This document shows positions 52,703 through 64,000 of a DNA stretch of 64,000 nucleotides, in pieces (position 1 is the first letter of the stretch; each line of letters begins with the position of its first letter). The notes under the pieces are model-generated. The model ran no database searches. It was not told where the DNA came from and saw only the letters and a program-made list of their open reading frames with translations. Source of the DNA: Acidobacteriota bacterium (GTDB taxonomy: Bacteria; Acidobacteriota; Terriglobia; Versatilivoradales; Versatilivoraceae). The stretch spans positions 1 through 64,000 of the forward strand of contig JAJDUG010000030.1 of the NCBI GenBank assembly GCA_022826755.1, in the 5' to 3' direction. The position numbers and the translations under genes were made by a program.

Positions 52703-53242
52703 ATGACGGCCATTGCCAATCGGTATGCCAGGGTGTTGGCGGAGGTCAGTTTCAAGCTCGGTCGACACGAGGCGGTTGAGCGGGACTTGGAGCAGTTCGG
52801 GCAACTGCTGGCGCGCCATCGAGAACTGTCGGCATTCTATGAGGATCCTGCCGTCAGCGTGGCCAGAAAAAAGGCCGCCACCTCGCAACTGCTTGCCAGG
52901 CTGGGTTTCTGCAAGACGGCCGCCAATTTCATTCATGTTCTGGTTGAGCGCGACCGCATGGGGCATTTCAAGGAGATGTTGGACGCCTTTCGGCAGGGGA
53001 TCCGGGAACGTTTGGGCATCGTCGAGGTGGGGGTCACCACTTCGACCGAGATCGGCCAGGCGCTTCGGGACCAGTTGGGCCGGGCCCTGGAGCAGCTCAG
53101 CGGCAAGCGGGTCCAGCTCCGGTTCCGGATCGACCCGCAAATCCTGGGTGGAGTCATCACGCGCGTGGGCGATACCATCTACGACGGTTCGGTGCGGCAG
53201 CAGTTGCAACAGATGAAGGAGCGTCTCAGCGCGCAGGGTTGA
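52703..53242 (+). CDS. atpH: ATP synthase F1 subunit delta
   Basis: The 179-residue OSCP/delta subunit links the stator to the top of the alpha3beta3 head. Recognisable blocks are [20 protein letters not shown] at the N-terminus and the C-terminal [20 protein letters not shown] followed by [13 protein letters not shown]. The length is normal, and it lies between atpF and atpA. Confidence 0.95.
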   Translation: MTAIANRYARVLAEVSFKLGRHEAVERDLEQFGQLLARHRELSAFYEDPAVSVARKKAATSQLLARLGFCKTAANFIHVLVERDRMGHFKEMLDAFRQGIRERLGIVEVGVTTSTEIGQALRDQLGRALEQLSGKRVQLRFRIDPQILGGVITRVGDTIYDGSVRQQLQQMKERLSAQG

Positions 53243-53264
53243 GCTGAGCCAGGGAGAGAACCTG

Positions 53265-54794
53265 ATGGGAATCAAGGCGGAGGAGATCAGTCAGATCATT
53301 CGGGCGCAGATCGAGGATTTTGACGCGGGTCCGTTGGTCAGCGAAGTGGGAACGGTCATTTCGGTCGGGGACGGCATTGCCCGGATCCATGGGCTGGAAA
53401 AAGTGATGTACAGCGAACTGTTGGAGTTCCCCCATGGGATTTCGGGAATGGCGCTCAACCTGGAGGAGGATCAGGTGGGCTCGGTGCTGCTGGGCGAGGC
53501 TGCCGAAATCAAGGAAGGCGACCTGGTGAAGCGGACCGGGAAGATCATGGCGGTTCCGGTGGGGGAAGCCATGGTCGGTCGCGTGGTGGACCCCTTGGGG
53601 CAGCCGGTCGACGGCAAGGGACCCATTCCTGCCGATCGTCTCAATCCGGTCGAGCGCATCGCTCCCGGAATCGTGGATCGCGAGCCCGTCAAGCAGCCCC
53701 TGCAGACGGGTCTCAAGTCCATCGACTCCATGATCCCCATCGGGCGGGGGCAGCGGGAACTGATCATCGGCGACCGTCAGACCGGAAAGACGGCCGTAGC
53801 GGTGGACACGATCATCAATCAGAAGGGCGGCGACGTCATCTGCATCTACGTGGCCATCGGCCAGAAGCGCTCCACCATCGCCCAGGTGGTTCAGACCCTG
53901 GTGGACAACGACGCCATGGACTACACCATCGTGGTGTCGGCCTCCGCTTCCGAGCCGGCTCCCCTGCAGTACCTGGCTCCCTACGCCGGCTGCGCCATCG
54001 GTGAGTTCTTCCGCGACAGCGGACGGCACACGGTCTGCATCTACGACGACCTCTCCAAGCACGCGGCCGCCTACCGGGAGATCTCGCTGCTGCTGCGGCG
54101 CCCGCCGGGTCGAGAGGCCTATCCGGGTGACGTCTTCTACCTGCACTCCCGCCTGCTGGAGAGGGCGGCCAAGCTGAACGATTCCGAGGGAGGGGGGTCT
54201 CTGACGGCCCTGCCGATTATCGAGACCCAGGCCGGGGACGTTTCCGCCTACATCCCCACCAACGTGATTTCGATCACCGACGGGCAGATCTACCTGGAAG
54301 CGGACCTCTTCCACTCGGGCATCCGGCCTGCCATCAACGTGGGACTGTCGGTCTCCCGCGTGGGAGGCAGCGCTCAGATCAGGGCCATGCGCCAGATTGC
54401 GGGGACCTTGCGGCTGGAATTGGCTCAATATCGCGAGCTGGCCGCGTTCGCCCAGTTCGGAAGCGACCTCGACAAGGCGTCGCAGGCCCAGCTCAACCGA
54501 GGGGAACGACTGGTTGAAGTGCTGAAGCAGGGCCAGTACGCGCCCCTGCCGGTAGAAAAGCAGGTCATCGTCATCTACGCCGCCACCAACGGCTATCTGG
54601 ATTCCCTGGAGGTTGCCGACTGCGGGGCCTACGAGGAGGGACTCTACCGTTTTCTGGATACTCACCATCCCTCCCTGGGAGCCAGGATTCTGGAGCAAGG
54701 GAAGCTCGACGACTCGCTGAGGGAGGAACTCAAGTCCTTCCTGGATGAGTTCGGCCAAAAATTCGAGGCCGAGAAGGCATCGAGCGCAGCCTGA
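53265..54794 (+). CDS. atpA: ATP synthase F1 subunit alpha
   Basis: The 509-residue non-catalytic nucleotide-binding subunit has [20 protein letters not shown], Walker [14 protein letters not shown], the [20 protein letters not shown] block and [20 protein letters not shown], all characteristic of AtpA. The length is typical. It is the fourth gene of the operon, with 22 bp before it. Confidence 0.97.
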   Translation: MGIKAEEISQIIRAQIEDFDAGPLVSEVGTVISVGDGIARIHGLEKVMYSELLEFPHGISGMALNLEEDQVGSVLLGEAAEIKEGDLVKRTGKIMAVPVGEAMVGRVVDPLGQPVDGKGPIPADRLNPVERIAPGIVDREPVKQPLQTGLKSIDSMIPIGRGQRELIIGDRQTGKTAVAVDTIINQKGGDVICIYVAIGQKRSTIAQVVQTLVDNDAMDYTIVVSASASEPAPLQYLAPYAGCAIGEFFRDSGRHTVCIYDDLSKHAAAYREISLLLRRPPGREAYPGDVFYLHSRLLERAAKLNDSEGGGSLTALPIIETQAGDVSAYIPTNVISITDGQIYLEADLFHSGIRPAINVGLSVSRVGGSAQIRAMRQIAGTLRLELAQYRELAAFAQFGSDLDKASQAQLNRGERLVEVLKQGQYAPLPVEKQVIVIYAATNGYLDSLEVADCGAYEEGLYRFLDTHHPSLGARILEQGKLDDSLREELKSFLDEFGQKFEAEKASSAA

Positions 54795-54801
54795 GGGGAA
54801 C

Positions 54802-55659
54802 ATGCCCAACGTCCTGGACATTCGGCGCCGGATCCGGTCGGTGCGGAACACCCAGCAGATCACCAAGGCCATGAAGATGGTCTCCGCCGCCAAGCTGAGG
54901 CGAGCCCAGGAGGCCATCTTGAGAGCCCGGCCCTACGCCGGCCGGATTCTCGAAGTGGTCAGGAGCCTGATGGCCCGCTCCGAGGTCCGGCCGCATCCCC
55001 TGCTGCAAGAGCGGGAGGAAAGGAACATCCAGTTGGTGGTGGTCACCGCCGACAAGGGGCTGTGCGGCGCCTTCAACGCCAACATCGTGAAGGCGGCCGA
55101 AGGATTCATCCGGGAAAAGGAGGACAAGTCGATCGACCTGTTCTGCGTCGGGCGCAAGGGCCTGGACTACTTCGGCAAGCGGACCACGCCCGTCCGGCAC
55201 CAGCAGGTCAACCTCTTTCAACGCATAGAGTACGGACACGCCCGGGAGATCACCGGCAAGCTGGTTTCCCAGTTCCTGTCCGGAGAGCGCGACGCCGTCT
55301 ATCTGCTCTACAACGAGTTCAAGTCGGTCATCCAGCAGCGGATCGTGGTGGAGCGGCTGCTGCCCATTCCGCCGATCCTGCTGGCTTTGGAGCAGAACCC
55401 GGTGGACTACATTTACGAGCAGCCCGCGGCCGAGATTCTGAACACCCTGATGCCCAGGCATGTCGAGGTCCAGGTCTTTCGAGCCCTGCTGGAATCGTCC
55501 GCGGCCGAGCACGGAGCCCGCATGACCGCCATGGATGCCGCCACCAACAATGCGGTGGAGATGATCGACTCGCTCACCCTCACCATGAACCGGGCCCGCC
55601 AGGCGGGAATCACCAAGGAGATTATCGAGGTGGTGAGCGGCGCCGCCGCTTTGACATAG
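54802..55659 (+). CDS. atpG: ATP synthase F1 subunit gamma
   Basis: The 285-residue central-shaft subunit opens with MPNVLDIRRRIRSVRNTQQI and TKAMKMVSAAKLRRAQEA, contains VVTADKGLCGAFNANI and ends ASRMT-like (MTAMDAATNNAVEMIDSLTL) followed by NRARQAGITKEIIEVVSGA. The ATG at 54802 is 7 bp after the atpA stop, with GAGGGGAA as the ribosome binding site. Confidence 0.97.
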   Translation: MPNVLDIRRRIRSVRNTQQITKAMKMVSAAKLRRAQEAILRARPYAGRILEVVRSLMARSEVRPHPLLQEREERNIQLVVVTADKGLCGAFNANIVKAAEGFIREKEDKSIDLFCVGRKGLDYFGKRTTPVRHQQVNLFQRIEYGHAREITGKLVSQFLSGERDAVYLLYNEFKSVIQQRIVVERLLPIPPILLALEQNPVDYIYEQPAAEILNTLMPRHVEVQVFRALLESSAAEHGARMTAMDAATNNAVEMIDSLTLTMNRARQAGITKEIIEVVSGAAALT

Positions 55660-57233
<1,574 letters not shown>

Positions 57234-57238
57234 TTCCC

Positions 57239-57661
57239 ATGGCGGACTCGACCTTCAAGCTCTCGGTGGTCTCTCCCGAACGCCTGGTTCTGTCGGAAGA
57301 GGTGGAGGCAGCCCAGGTCCCGGGCAAAAACGGCTACCTGGGCATTCTGCCCGGCCACGCCCCCATGATGACCGAGCTGGATATCGGCGAGCTGTCCTAT
57401 CGCCAGGGCGATCGAACCAGCTATCTGGCGGTGACCTGGGGCTATTGCGAGGTGTTGTCCGACCAGGTGATCGTCCTGGCGGAGCGGGCCGAGCGGGCCG
57501 AGGATGTGGATCGGGAGCGGGCTCAGTCCTCCATGGAGCGGGCCCGGCAGAGGCTGTCGAACCTCCAGGATCCCGATACCGATTTCCTCAGGGCCAGCAC
57601 CAGCCTGCAGCGCGCCCTCATTCGGATGCAGGTGAGTCAAAAAGCCGGCGGGAGCGGCTAG
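57239..57661 (+). CDS. atpC: ATP synthase F1 subunit epsilon
   Basis: The 140-residue subunit has the N-terminal beta-sandwich (FKLSVVSPERLVLSEEVEAA, VPGKNGYLGILPGHAPMMTE) and a short helical C-terminal domain that can inhibit rotation. It follows atpD by 5 bp. A strong intrinsic terminator lies about 110 bp downstream, so this is the last gene of the operon. Confidence 0.96.
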   Translation: MADSTFKLSVVSPERLVLSEEVEAAQVPGKNGYLGILPGHAPMMTELDIGELSYRQGDRTSYLAVTWGYCEVLSDQVIVLAERAERAEDVDRERAQSSMERARQRLSNLQDPDTDFLRASTSLQRALIRMQVSQKAGGSG

Positions 57662-57771
57662 CGAGCCAGCCCCTCAGACCGCCAAGCAGAAAAAAAGAAT
57701 CCTTCAACTGTCACCCGGCCGATCGCGGGTGGAGCGCTATCAGGATGACGAGCCAGTGTGCTGGGACATCG

Positions 57772-58963
<1,192 letters not shown>

Positions 58964-58964
58964 G

Positions 58965-59033
58965 GAAGTTTGAAGTTTGAAGTGAGAAGTTTGAAGGATG
59001 AAGTTTGAAGGATGAAGGATGAGGTTTGAAGGG
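58965..59033 (+). repeat. GTTTGAAG low-complexity direct repeat
   Basis: About eight imperfect copies of GTTTGAAG or GGATGAAG fill the gap between the homocitrate synthase gene and the next gene. They are direct, not inverted. The start codon of the following gene comes directly after. Confidence 0.7.
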
Positions 59034-59045
59034 TAGACTTTTTTC

Positions 59046-59846
59046 ATGAGTCCCAAGCAATCTCGAATGTTGGTTTTGCGGCGGGCGGGGGCCATGGTTG
59101 GGCCGGCCGTTCTCTTCCTGCTGGCGGCGCCGGGTCCGCTGCCGGGCCAATCCGATTTCCTGCGCCGATCGGAGGAAAGAGCCAGGCAGATTCTGCACAA
59201 GACCGTGGAGGCTCTGGGAGGGGAAGCCTACCTGGCGGTCCAGAACATCGTCCGGAAGGGAAAGTTCTACCAGTTTCGCCGGGACATTCTACAGGGCTCC
59301 AACGAATTTCGCACGCTGGCGGCGCCCCCCTGGAAACGCCGGTTGGAGTTCGGCAAGAAAGCCCGGATCGTCGTGATCAACGACGGCAAGCAGGGTTGGA
59401 AGATCGAATACAAGAACGTCAAGACCCAGACCGAGGAAGAGCTTCGCAACTACCGCATCGACATGAAGCACGACCTGGACTACATTCTCAGGTTCCGGCT
59501 TGGGGAGAAGGACCTGAAGGTCCGCTACCTGGGAAAATCGCGGACCCACCTGGAGCAGCTCGACGGGGTTCAGCTCATGGATGCCTCGGGAGACAAGGTC
59601 AGGATCTTCGTCAACTCCCGCACCTTCCTGCCCGCAAGGATGGAGTATGAATCCCCTCCCCGAGGCAAGCGCTGGGCCACCGAAGACGAGAGGTTCTTCC
59701 ACAACTACCACGAGATAGACGGAGTCAAGATTCCGTTCACCGTCGTTTTGAATTCCAACGGGTACAAGGCCATGGAGACACAGCTTTCCTCCGCGCAAAT
59801 CAACTCCGACCTGTCGGACACCCTGTTTTCATCCCCCCAAGAGTAG
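59046..59846 (+). CDS. Exported LolA/LolB-like outer-membrane lipoprotein-sorting fold protein
   Basis: The 266-residue protein has a signal peptide ([15 protein letters not shown]) and then an extended beta-rich domain with features of the LolA/LolB-like superfamily: [40 protein letters not shown], and [20 protein letters not shown]. Similar proteins are abundant in Acidobacteriota and probably bind lipids or lipoproteins in the periplasm (inference). It is 11 bp before hslV. The first start is ATG at 59046. A second ATG at 59067 is also possible. Confidence 0.7.
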   Translation: MSPKQSRMLVLRRAGAMVGPAVLFLLAAPGPLPGQSDFLRRSEERARQILHKTVEALGGEAYLAVQNIVRKGKFYQFRRDILQGSNEFRTLAAPPWKRRLEFGKKARIVVINDGKQGWKIEYKNVKTQTEEELRNYRIDMKHDLDYILRFRLGEKDLKVRYLGKSRTHLEQLDGVQLMDASGDKVRIFVNSRTFLPARMEYESPPRGKRWATEDERFFHNYHEIDGVKIPFTVVLNSNGYKAMETQLSSAQINSDLSDTLFSSPQE

Positions 59847-59857
59847 AGCGGGCATTC

Positions 59858-60397
59858 ATGGGAGCAGCATTGATCAAGAGCACCACCGTGGTTTGCATTC
59901 GAAGGAGCGGGCGTACCGCTCTGGCTGCCGACGGCCAGGTGACCCTTGGGGAGACGGTGATCAAGCAGGGCGCCCGGAAGCTCCGCCGCCTCTACAATGG
60001 GCAGGTTCTGGCCGGATTCGCCGGATCCACGGCCGACGCCTTTGCCTTGTTTACCCGTTTCGAGGCCAAGCTGGAGGAGTTTCGGGGCAATCTGGCCCGG
60101 GCGGCCGTGGAGTTGGCCAAGGAATGGCGGACCGACCGGGTCCTGCGCCACCTGCAGGCGTTGCTGGTTGTGGCCGACAAGGAACGGATTTTCCTGGTCA
60201 GTGGCAACGGCGATCTGATTGAGCCCGACGATGCCATCGCGGCCATCGGTTCCGGCGGACCCATCGCCCTGGCCGCCGCTCAAGCCCTGGTCAGCCATTC
60301 CGATCTGTCCGCCGCCGAGATTGCCGCCGAAGCCCTGAAGATTGCCGCCGGCATTTGCATCTACACCAACTCGACCACGACCATCGAGGAGCTGTGA
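59858..60397 (+). CDS. hslV: ATP-dependent protease peptidase subunit HslV
   Basis: The 179-residue beta-type proteasome-like peptidase acts with HslU. The mature enzyme should begin at the threonine of [11 protein letters not shown] (about residue 9). [20 protein letters not shown] and [15 protein letters not shown] are the family blocks. The start is ATG at 59858. An internal TTG at 59870 with GGGAGCAGCA upstream is an alternative that shortens the propeptide. hslU follows 7 bp later. Confidence 0.95.
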   Translation: MGAALIKSTTVVCIRRSGRTALAADGQVTLGETVIKQGARKLRRLYNGQVLAGFAGSTADAFALFTRFEAKLEEFRGNLARAAVELAKEWRTDRVLRHLQALLVVADKERIFLVSGNGDLIEPDDAIAAIGSGGPIALAAAQALVSHSDLSAAEIAAEALKIAAGICIYTNSTTTIEEL

Positions 60398-60404
60398 GGG
60401 GAAA

Positions 60405-61811
60405 ATGGTCATCTACTTGCCGGGAGCGGTGGAAAAGGAGGAACAGGTGGAAGCGTTGGATGAGCTGACTCCCAGGCAGATCGTGGCCCACCTGGACAAG
60501 CACGTAGTGGGACAGAAGGCCGCCAAGCGGGCGGTGGCCATCGCCCTGCGCAACCGCATTCGACGGCAAAAGCTCTCCGAGGACATGGCCGAGGAGGTCG
60601 TTCCCAAGAACATCATCATGATCGGCTCCACCGGCGTCGGCAAGACCGAGATCGCCCGGCGCTTGTCCAGGCTGGCCAACTCTCCCTTTCTGAAAGTGGA
60701 AGCCTCCAAGTTTACCGAGGTGGGTTACGTCGGTCGTGACGTCGAGTCCATGATCCGCGACCTGGTGGAAATCGCCATCGACCTGGTGCGAGAGGAAAAG
60801 CTGGAGGACGTGGCCGACAAGGCTGAGCAGAACGCGGAGGAGCGAGTCCTGGACCTGCTGCTTCCCCCCGTACCGCAGTCGGCCCGCAATGCAGCCTCTG
60901 CCGAGGAGAAGGCCAGGGCTCAGGAGGCCTTCGCCAAGACTCGGGAGAAGCTTCGTGAACAGTTGCGCCGCGGCAAGCTGGATGAACGCATGGTGGAGGT
61001 GGAGACCCGCGAGAGAAGCTTGCCGGCCTTCGAGATCATTTCCAGCTCCGGCATCGAGGAGATGGACATCAACGTCAAGGACATTCTGCCGGGCATCTTC
61101 GGGCAGAAGACCAAGAAACGGAAGATGCCGGTCGCCGACGCCATGGACCATCTCATTCAGGAAGAGGAGCAGAAACTGATCGATATGGACCAGGTGACTC
61201 GCCAGGCGGTGGACCGGGTGGAGCAGAACGGCATCATCTTCCTCGACGAGATCGACAAGATCGCCGGGCGCGAAGGGGGGCACGGGCCCGACGTCAGCCG
61301 CGAAGGCGTGCAGCGGGATATTCTTCCCATCGTGGAAGGGACCACGGTGAATACCCGCTATGGCATCGTGCGGACAGACCACATCCTGTTTGTGGCGGCC
61401 GGCGCCTTTCACGTCAGCAAGCCGTCCGACCTCATTCCCGAACTTCAGGGTCGGTTCCCCATCCGGGTGGAGCTGGATTCGCTCACTGTCGAGGACTTCG
61501 TGCGCATCCTGACCGAACCCAAGAGCGCTCTGATCAAGCAGTACGTGGGCTTGATGGAAACCGAGGGAATCAAGCTCCGCTTCACCGAGGACGCGACCCG
61601 CAGCATTGCCGGGTTTGCCGCCCTGGTCAACGAGCGGACCGAGAACATCGGGGCCCGGCGGCTGCAAACCATCATGGAAAGACTCCTGGACGAGATCTCC
61701 TTCGAGGGGCCGGATCTGAAACCGAAAGACGTCACCATCGACGAGGAATACGTCCAGAAGATGCTGGCCTCCATCGTGGATGACCAGGACCTGACCCGAT
61801 ACATCCTTTAG
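60405..61811 (+). CDS. hslU: ATP-dependent protease ATPase subunit HslU
   Basis: The 468-residue AAA+ unfoldase partners HslV. It has [20 protein letters not shown] at the N-terminus, Walker [11 protein letters not shown] at 73-82, the [19 protein letters not shown] pore region, Walker [14 protein letters not shown] and the C-terminal [20 protein letters not shown]. The length is typical. The ATG at 60405 follows GAGGGGAAA. The convergent AlbA_2-type gene ends 63 bp downstream, and no terminator was recognised in that gap. Confidence 0.97.
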   Translation: MVIYLPGAVEKEEQVEALDELTPRQIVAHLDKHVVGQKAAKRAVAIALRNRIRRQKLSEDMAEEVVPKNIIMIGSTGVGKTEIARRLSRLANSPFLKVEASKFTEVGYVGRDVESMIRDLVEIAIDLVREEKLEDVADKAEQNAEERVLDLLLPPVPQSARNAASAEEKARAQEAFAKTREKLREQLRRGKLDERMVEVETRERSLPAFEIISSSGIEEMDINVKDILPGIFGQKTKKRKMPVADAMDHLIQEEEQKLIDMDQVTRQAVDRVEQNGIIFLDEIDKIAGREGGHGPDVSREGVQRDILPIVEGTTVNTRYGIVRTDHILFVAAGAFHVSKPSDLIPELQGRFPIRVELDSLTVEDFVRILTEPKSALIKQYVGLMETEGIKLRFTEDATRSIAGFAALVNERTENIGARRLQTIMERLLDEISFEGPDLKPKDVTIDEEYVQKMLASIVDDQDLTRYIL

Positions 61812-61874
61812 TAAAGATATTCCGGACGCCCCGCCGTTTCGATTCTCTCTACTTTCTCGTGGGCCCCCTCGAAT

Positions 61875-63869
61875 TTACCGATGGGCTCCATGCCGACGCC
61901 TCTGTAACTTCTCTTTCCATCTCTCGTACGCCTCTTTGAACCTTGGCTCGTGAGGTTTCAAAGCCAGGGCTTTGAGGAATGCCGCCTCGACCTGGGTCGC
62001 GGGTTCTCGAAGCCATTCAAGTGCTCGTGCAAGGTCAAAGTTTAACCACGCCTCTCGTATGGGGTCAGTTGTGAGTTGCAGAGCCCGATGCAAAAGCTCC
62101 ACAACTTCCTGGTTGAGTCTCCTTTTTGTTGACAAATCTGACTTGCGGCGTAACGCACTGGCGAGTAGTTTCTTGGTCTGAGCATACTCGTGCACCGCTC
62201 TGGGATCGTCCATGATGGAAGGATAAACACGAGAAAACAACCGGTGGGCCACTTTGTAATTCCTCATTTTTTTTTGCAGAATTGCAGCCTCGACGATATC
62301 TTCTGCCCCGCTGGCGCTAGGTATCATTCCAAGAACGTTACGTGCCAGCGACGACTCATTCCTTTCCAAGAGAACTCTTGCCAAGCGAAGGTAGGGTAAG
62401 GCAGCTTCGCTTTTCTCTTCCTGCGCATGAAAGCGCTCAAAAGTGTTCCGGGCAAGTTCCAGGTTGTCCCCGGCGTATTCTATGATTTGGCTTGCCAGCG
62501 CCCCGGAGCTTGGCCGTTGTTCAAAGGTGCGCTGCAGATTTCCCAAGGCGCTAGCTCGCTCACCCACAGCCCAAAGCCTTGCACTTTCACGTAGCGCATG
62601 CAGGACCAGGTAGCGCGGATGGGCGGGAAGCACGACTCGAAAATATGTGCGACCCTCATCGAAATCGAAACGAGGTTCAGGAGAGCCGTTCTCCTGCATC
62701 TTCCGTCGAATTTTCGGCAATCCCGTCCCACGACTCTCAGCCAGCCTGAGTTCCTTCAGAAATTCACCAATTCTCCGATTGCGAGCTGGAACTGGAGGGA
62801 CGTTTCCTTCGGCTCGAAGGTGCTCTAGTTCAATTCCCTGAACTGGGCCGGGATAGCTGATGATTTCCATTCTGTCGGGGTAAAGGTACACCTTCGTTGG
62901 CTCAACGGTGCTATCGTAAGAGCGGTGGTATACGGCATTGACTACGGCTTCTTCCATTGCTTCATAAGGATAGGCAACAGTTCGGTCCACCTCTGGCCGG
63001 TTCGGCACCTTTTCCAGGACAATGTCCGAAACGGAATTCAAACTGTCCAGGCATGATCGAATTTGCTCTGGAAGAGGCCCGGACACTTTCCTTTCCTCAA
63101 TCAGATCCCCCCCCGCGTCATCAGCAAAGTGGACGATTTCGATTCTCGCACCCCTGAAGAATGTCTCGGGGTTCTCATTGAAAAACAACAAAGTTACATT
63201 TCGTGGAATTTCGTGTTCATTGACTGGATCAACCAGCCTTAGTTTCCGGTAAAGCTCCCTGTCGTCTATCTTCGTGTCACCGAGTACAAGATCGCTCCGG
63301 ACATCAGCCAGAAATCGGCGTACAAGGGTCGGGGAGACATCTTCAATACGCGCTTCACCGTTTCTCCGGTCATCAAAGGGAACCTTTGCGGTTCGTTCGA
63401 GGAGTTGCCTCAGCAGCTCGCCTCTTGCCTTGACGGTTTCCGGGCCTTGACGGACGTAAAAGGCCCTCCGGTTACCGTGGAGAACCTCTGGCGCCTGGTA
63501 TGGTCGATTATCGCCACCCGGGGCCCAAATGATTAACAATCTCTTCCCTTCGTAGACTTCCGGGAATAGCACTGGCTGATAGGTTGGATCGAGTCGATTA
63601 CATTGACCGCGTATTTCCTTTTGGATTTCCTCCATATTAAAGTGATCAAGACCAACGGGTGGAAGCACTGCTTGACCATCTCGATCAGTCTTGATCCCCA
63701 ACACAATGTACCCGCCGTTAAGGTTCAATAGATCGTTGGCAAGCGCGCAAATGGTGTGGATAACAGCCAGCTTGATGTGTTCGTCCCAAGCAGCTTTGAA
63801 CTCCACCCTGTTGGTCTCTGTTGCGCGGGTATGAATCAGATCACCCAGATTGAAAGGCAGCCCTGGCAA
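61875..63869 (-). CDS. AlbA_2/Schlafen-like ATP-binding protein with C-terminal TPR-like repeats
   Basis: The 664-residue protein begins with the AlbA_2 (Schlafen AlbA-type) domain: NRVEFKAAWD, YIVLGIKTDRDGQAV. The middle has a GHKL-like region, EAMEEAVVNAVYHRSYDSTV and ISYPGPVQGIELEHL, as in DNA-binding HATPase_c_4 regulators. The last 250 residues are helical repeats resembling TPRs (LRLARVLLERNES, LNFDLARALEWLREP). Similar proteins act in transcription regulation or phage defence; which applies here is unknown. GC content is visibly lower than its neighbours, suggesting transfer. The TTG at 63869 is chosen because GGAGGAG precedes it at ideal spacing. An open frame continues past the window edge. 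Confidence 0.75.
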   Translation of the reverse strand: MPGLPFNLGDLIHTRATETNRVEFKAAWDEHIKLAVIHTICALANDLLNLNGGYIVLGIKTDRDGQAVLPPVGLDHFNMEEIQKEIRGQCNRLDPTYQPVLFPEVYEGKRLLIIWAPGGDNRPYQAPEVLHGNRRAFYVRQGPETVKARGELLRQLLERTAKVPFDDRRNGEARIEDVSPTLVRRFLADVRSDLVLGDTKIDDRELYRKLRLVDPVNEHEIPRNVTLLFFNENPETFFRGARIEIVHFADDAGGDLIEERKVSGPLPEQIRSCLDSLNSVSDIVLEKVPNRPEVDRTVAYPYEAMEEAVVNAVYHRSYDSTVEPTKVYLYPDRMEIISYPGPVQGIELEHLRAEGNVPPVPARNRRIGEFLKELRLAESRGTGLPKIRRKMQENGSPEPRFDFDEGRTYFRVVLPAHPRYLVLHALRESARLWAVGERASALGNLQRTFEQRPSSGALASQIIEYAGDNLELARNTFERFHAQEEKSEAALPYLRLARVLLERNESSLARNVLGMIPSASGAEDIVEAAILQKKMRNYKVAHRLFSRVYPSIMDDPRAVHEYAQTKKLLASALRRKSDLSTKRRLNQEVVELLHRALQLTTDPIREAWLNFDLARALEWLREPATQVEAAFLKALALKPHEPRFKEAYERWKEKLQRRRHGAHR

Positions 63870-64000
63870 GGATTCTCCTCCACTAATCGCCCAGCAGTCT
63901 CTGAGACTGGTACATAATAATAGCAACAATGCGCCATAAGCCGGGTCTTTCAGTTTGGCTTCCCGACCAACAGCTAACTTATACTCAACACCTTCGGTTG
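63870..64000. other. Upstream edge of the AlbA_2 gene
   Basis: This AT-richer stretch contains TTGTTGCTATTATTATG on the minus strand but no firm promoter. On the minus strand one frame continues that of the AlbA_2 protein without a stop to the edge. Another frame reads through the edge and stops at TAG at 63974-63976, which could be the tail of an unseen gene. Neither is supported by motifs. Confidence 0.3.

Overview
The window looks like a chromosomal segment of a high-GC, Gram-negative bacterium, most probably a member of the Acidobacteriota. That placement is inference. It rests on the LptB/LptC-LptA export genes and HslUV, a futalosine-pathway menaquinone gene (MqnA), a large Oar-like TonB-dependent receptor next to a VWA protein of the kind common in Acidobacteriota, and an ATP synthase operon with tandem b'/b subunits. 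Gene density is high. No rRNA, phage, CRISPR array or insertion-sequence transposase is visible.

Layout. 1-1244 is non-coding and filled with repeats: three tandem 304-bp units, each holding a 214-bp element with inverted ends. Next come a SulP-STAS transporter and tRNA-Arg(CCU). 3767-8948 is a tightly overlapping minus-strand operon: a LarA-like protein, an ATP-grasp/M20-like fusion and a gamma-glutamyltransferase. Facing it, 9321-16343 runs hyuB, hyuA, a CocE-type hydrolase and a serine-dehydratase-like enzyme, followed by a Tat-type Gfo/Idh protein, an XPD-like helicase with an N-terminal nuclease-like domain, ribA and a TlpA lipoprotein. Together 3767-16343 reads as a catabolic region for gamma-glutamyl, oxoproline/hydantoin and peptide-like substrates (inference).

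21618-30741 is a minus-strand block: an enolase-superfamily enzyme, rapZ, hpf, rpoN, lptB, a fused lptC/lptA gene and recJ. This is the order seen around rpoN in many Gram-negatives. Facing it are mutS2, dnaG, rpoD, tRNA-Ile2(CAU), a CdsZ-like zinc-ribbon protein and an RNase HI-like gene. MqnA, a CtpA-type S41 protease and an RraA-like protein follow. 41752-45680 is the minus-strand operon rpsP-khpA-rimM-trmD-rplS-rnhB-(small membrane protein)-thiE. It is preceded by two small envelope-type proteins (DUF948, YtxH), a VWA protein, the TonB-type barrel and a MutT-like Nudix hydrolase.

51665-57661 is the F1Fo ATP synthase operon (b', b, delta, alpha, gamma, beta, epsilon) without the a and c subunits. 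It has a good candidate promoter upstream and a clear intrinsic terminator after epsilon. Downstream are a Lys20-like homocitrate synthase, a LolA-like periplasmic protein, hslV-hslU, and a minus-strand AlbA_2/TPR protein of visibly lower GC at the right edge.

Notable overall: many intergenic gaps hold short low-complexity or boilerplate repeats (GAGTGAAGAG-type inverted arms, a 79-bp tandem repeat, GTTTGAAG runs, a 49-bp dispersed repeat). One of them separates hyuB from hyuA, and another supplies the last codons of a coding sequence. The least conventional protein is the ATP-grasp/M20 fusion, whose M20 half appears to have lost most metal ligands.
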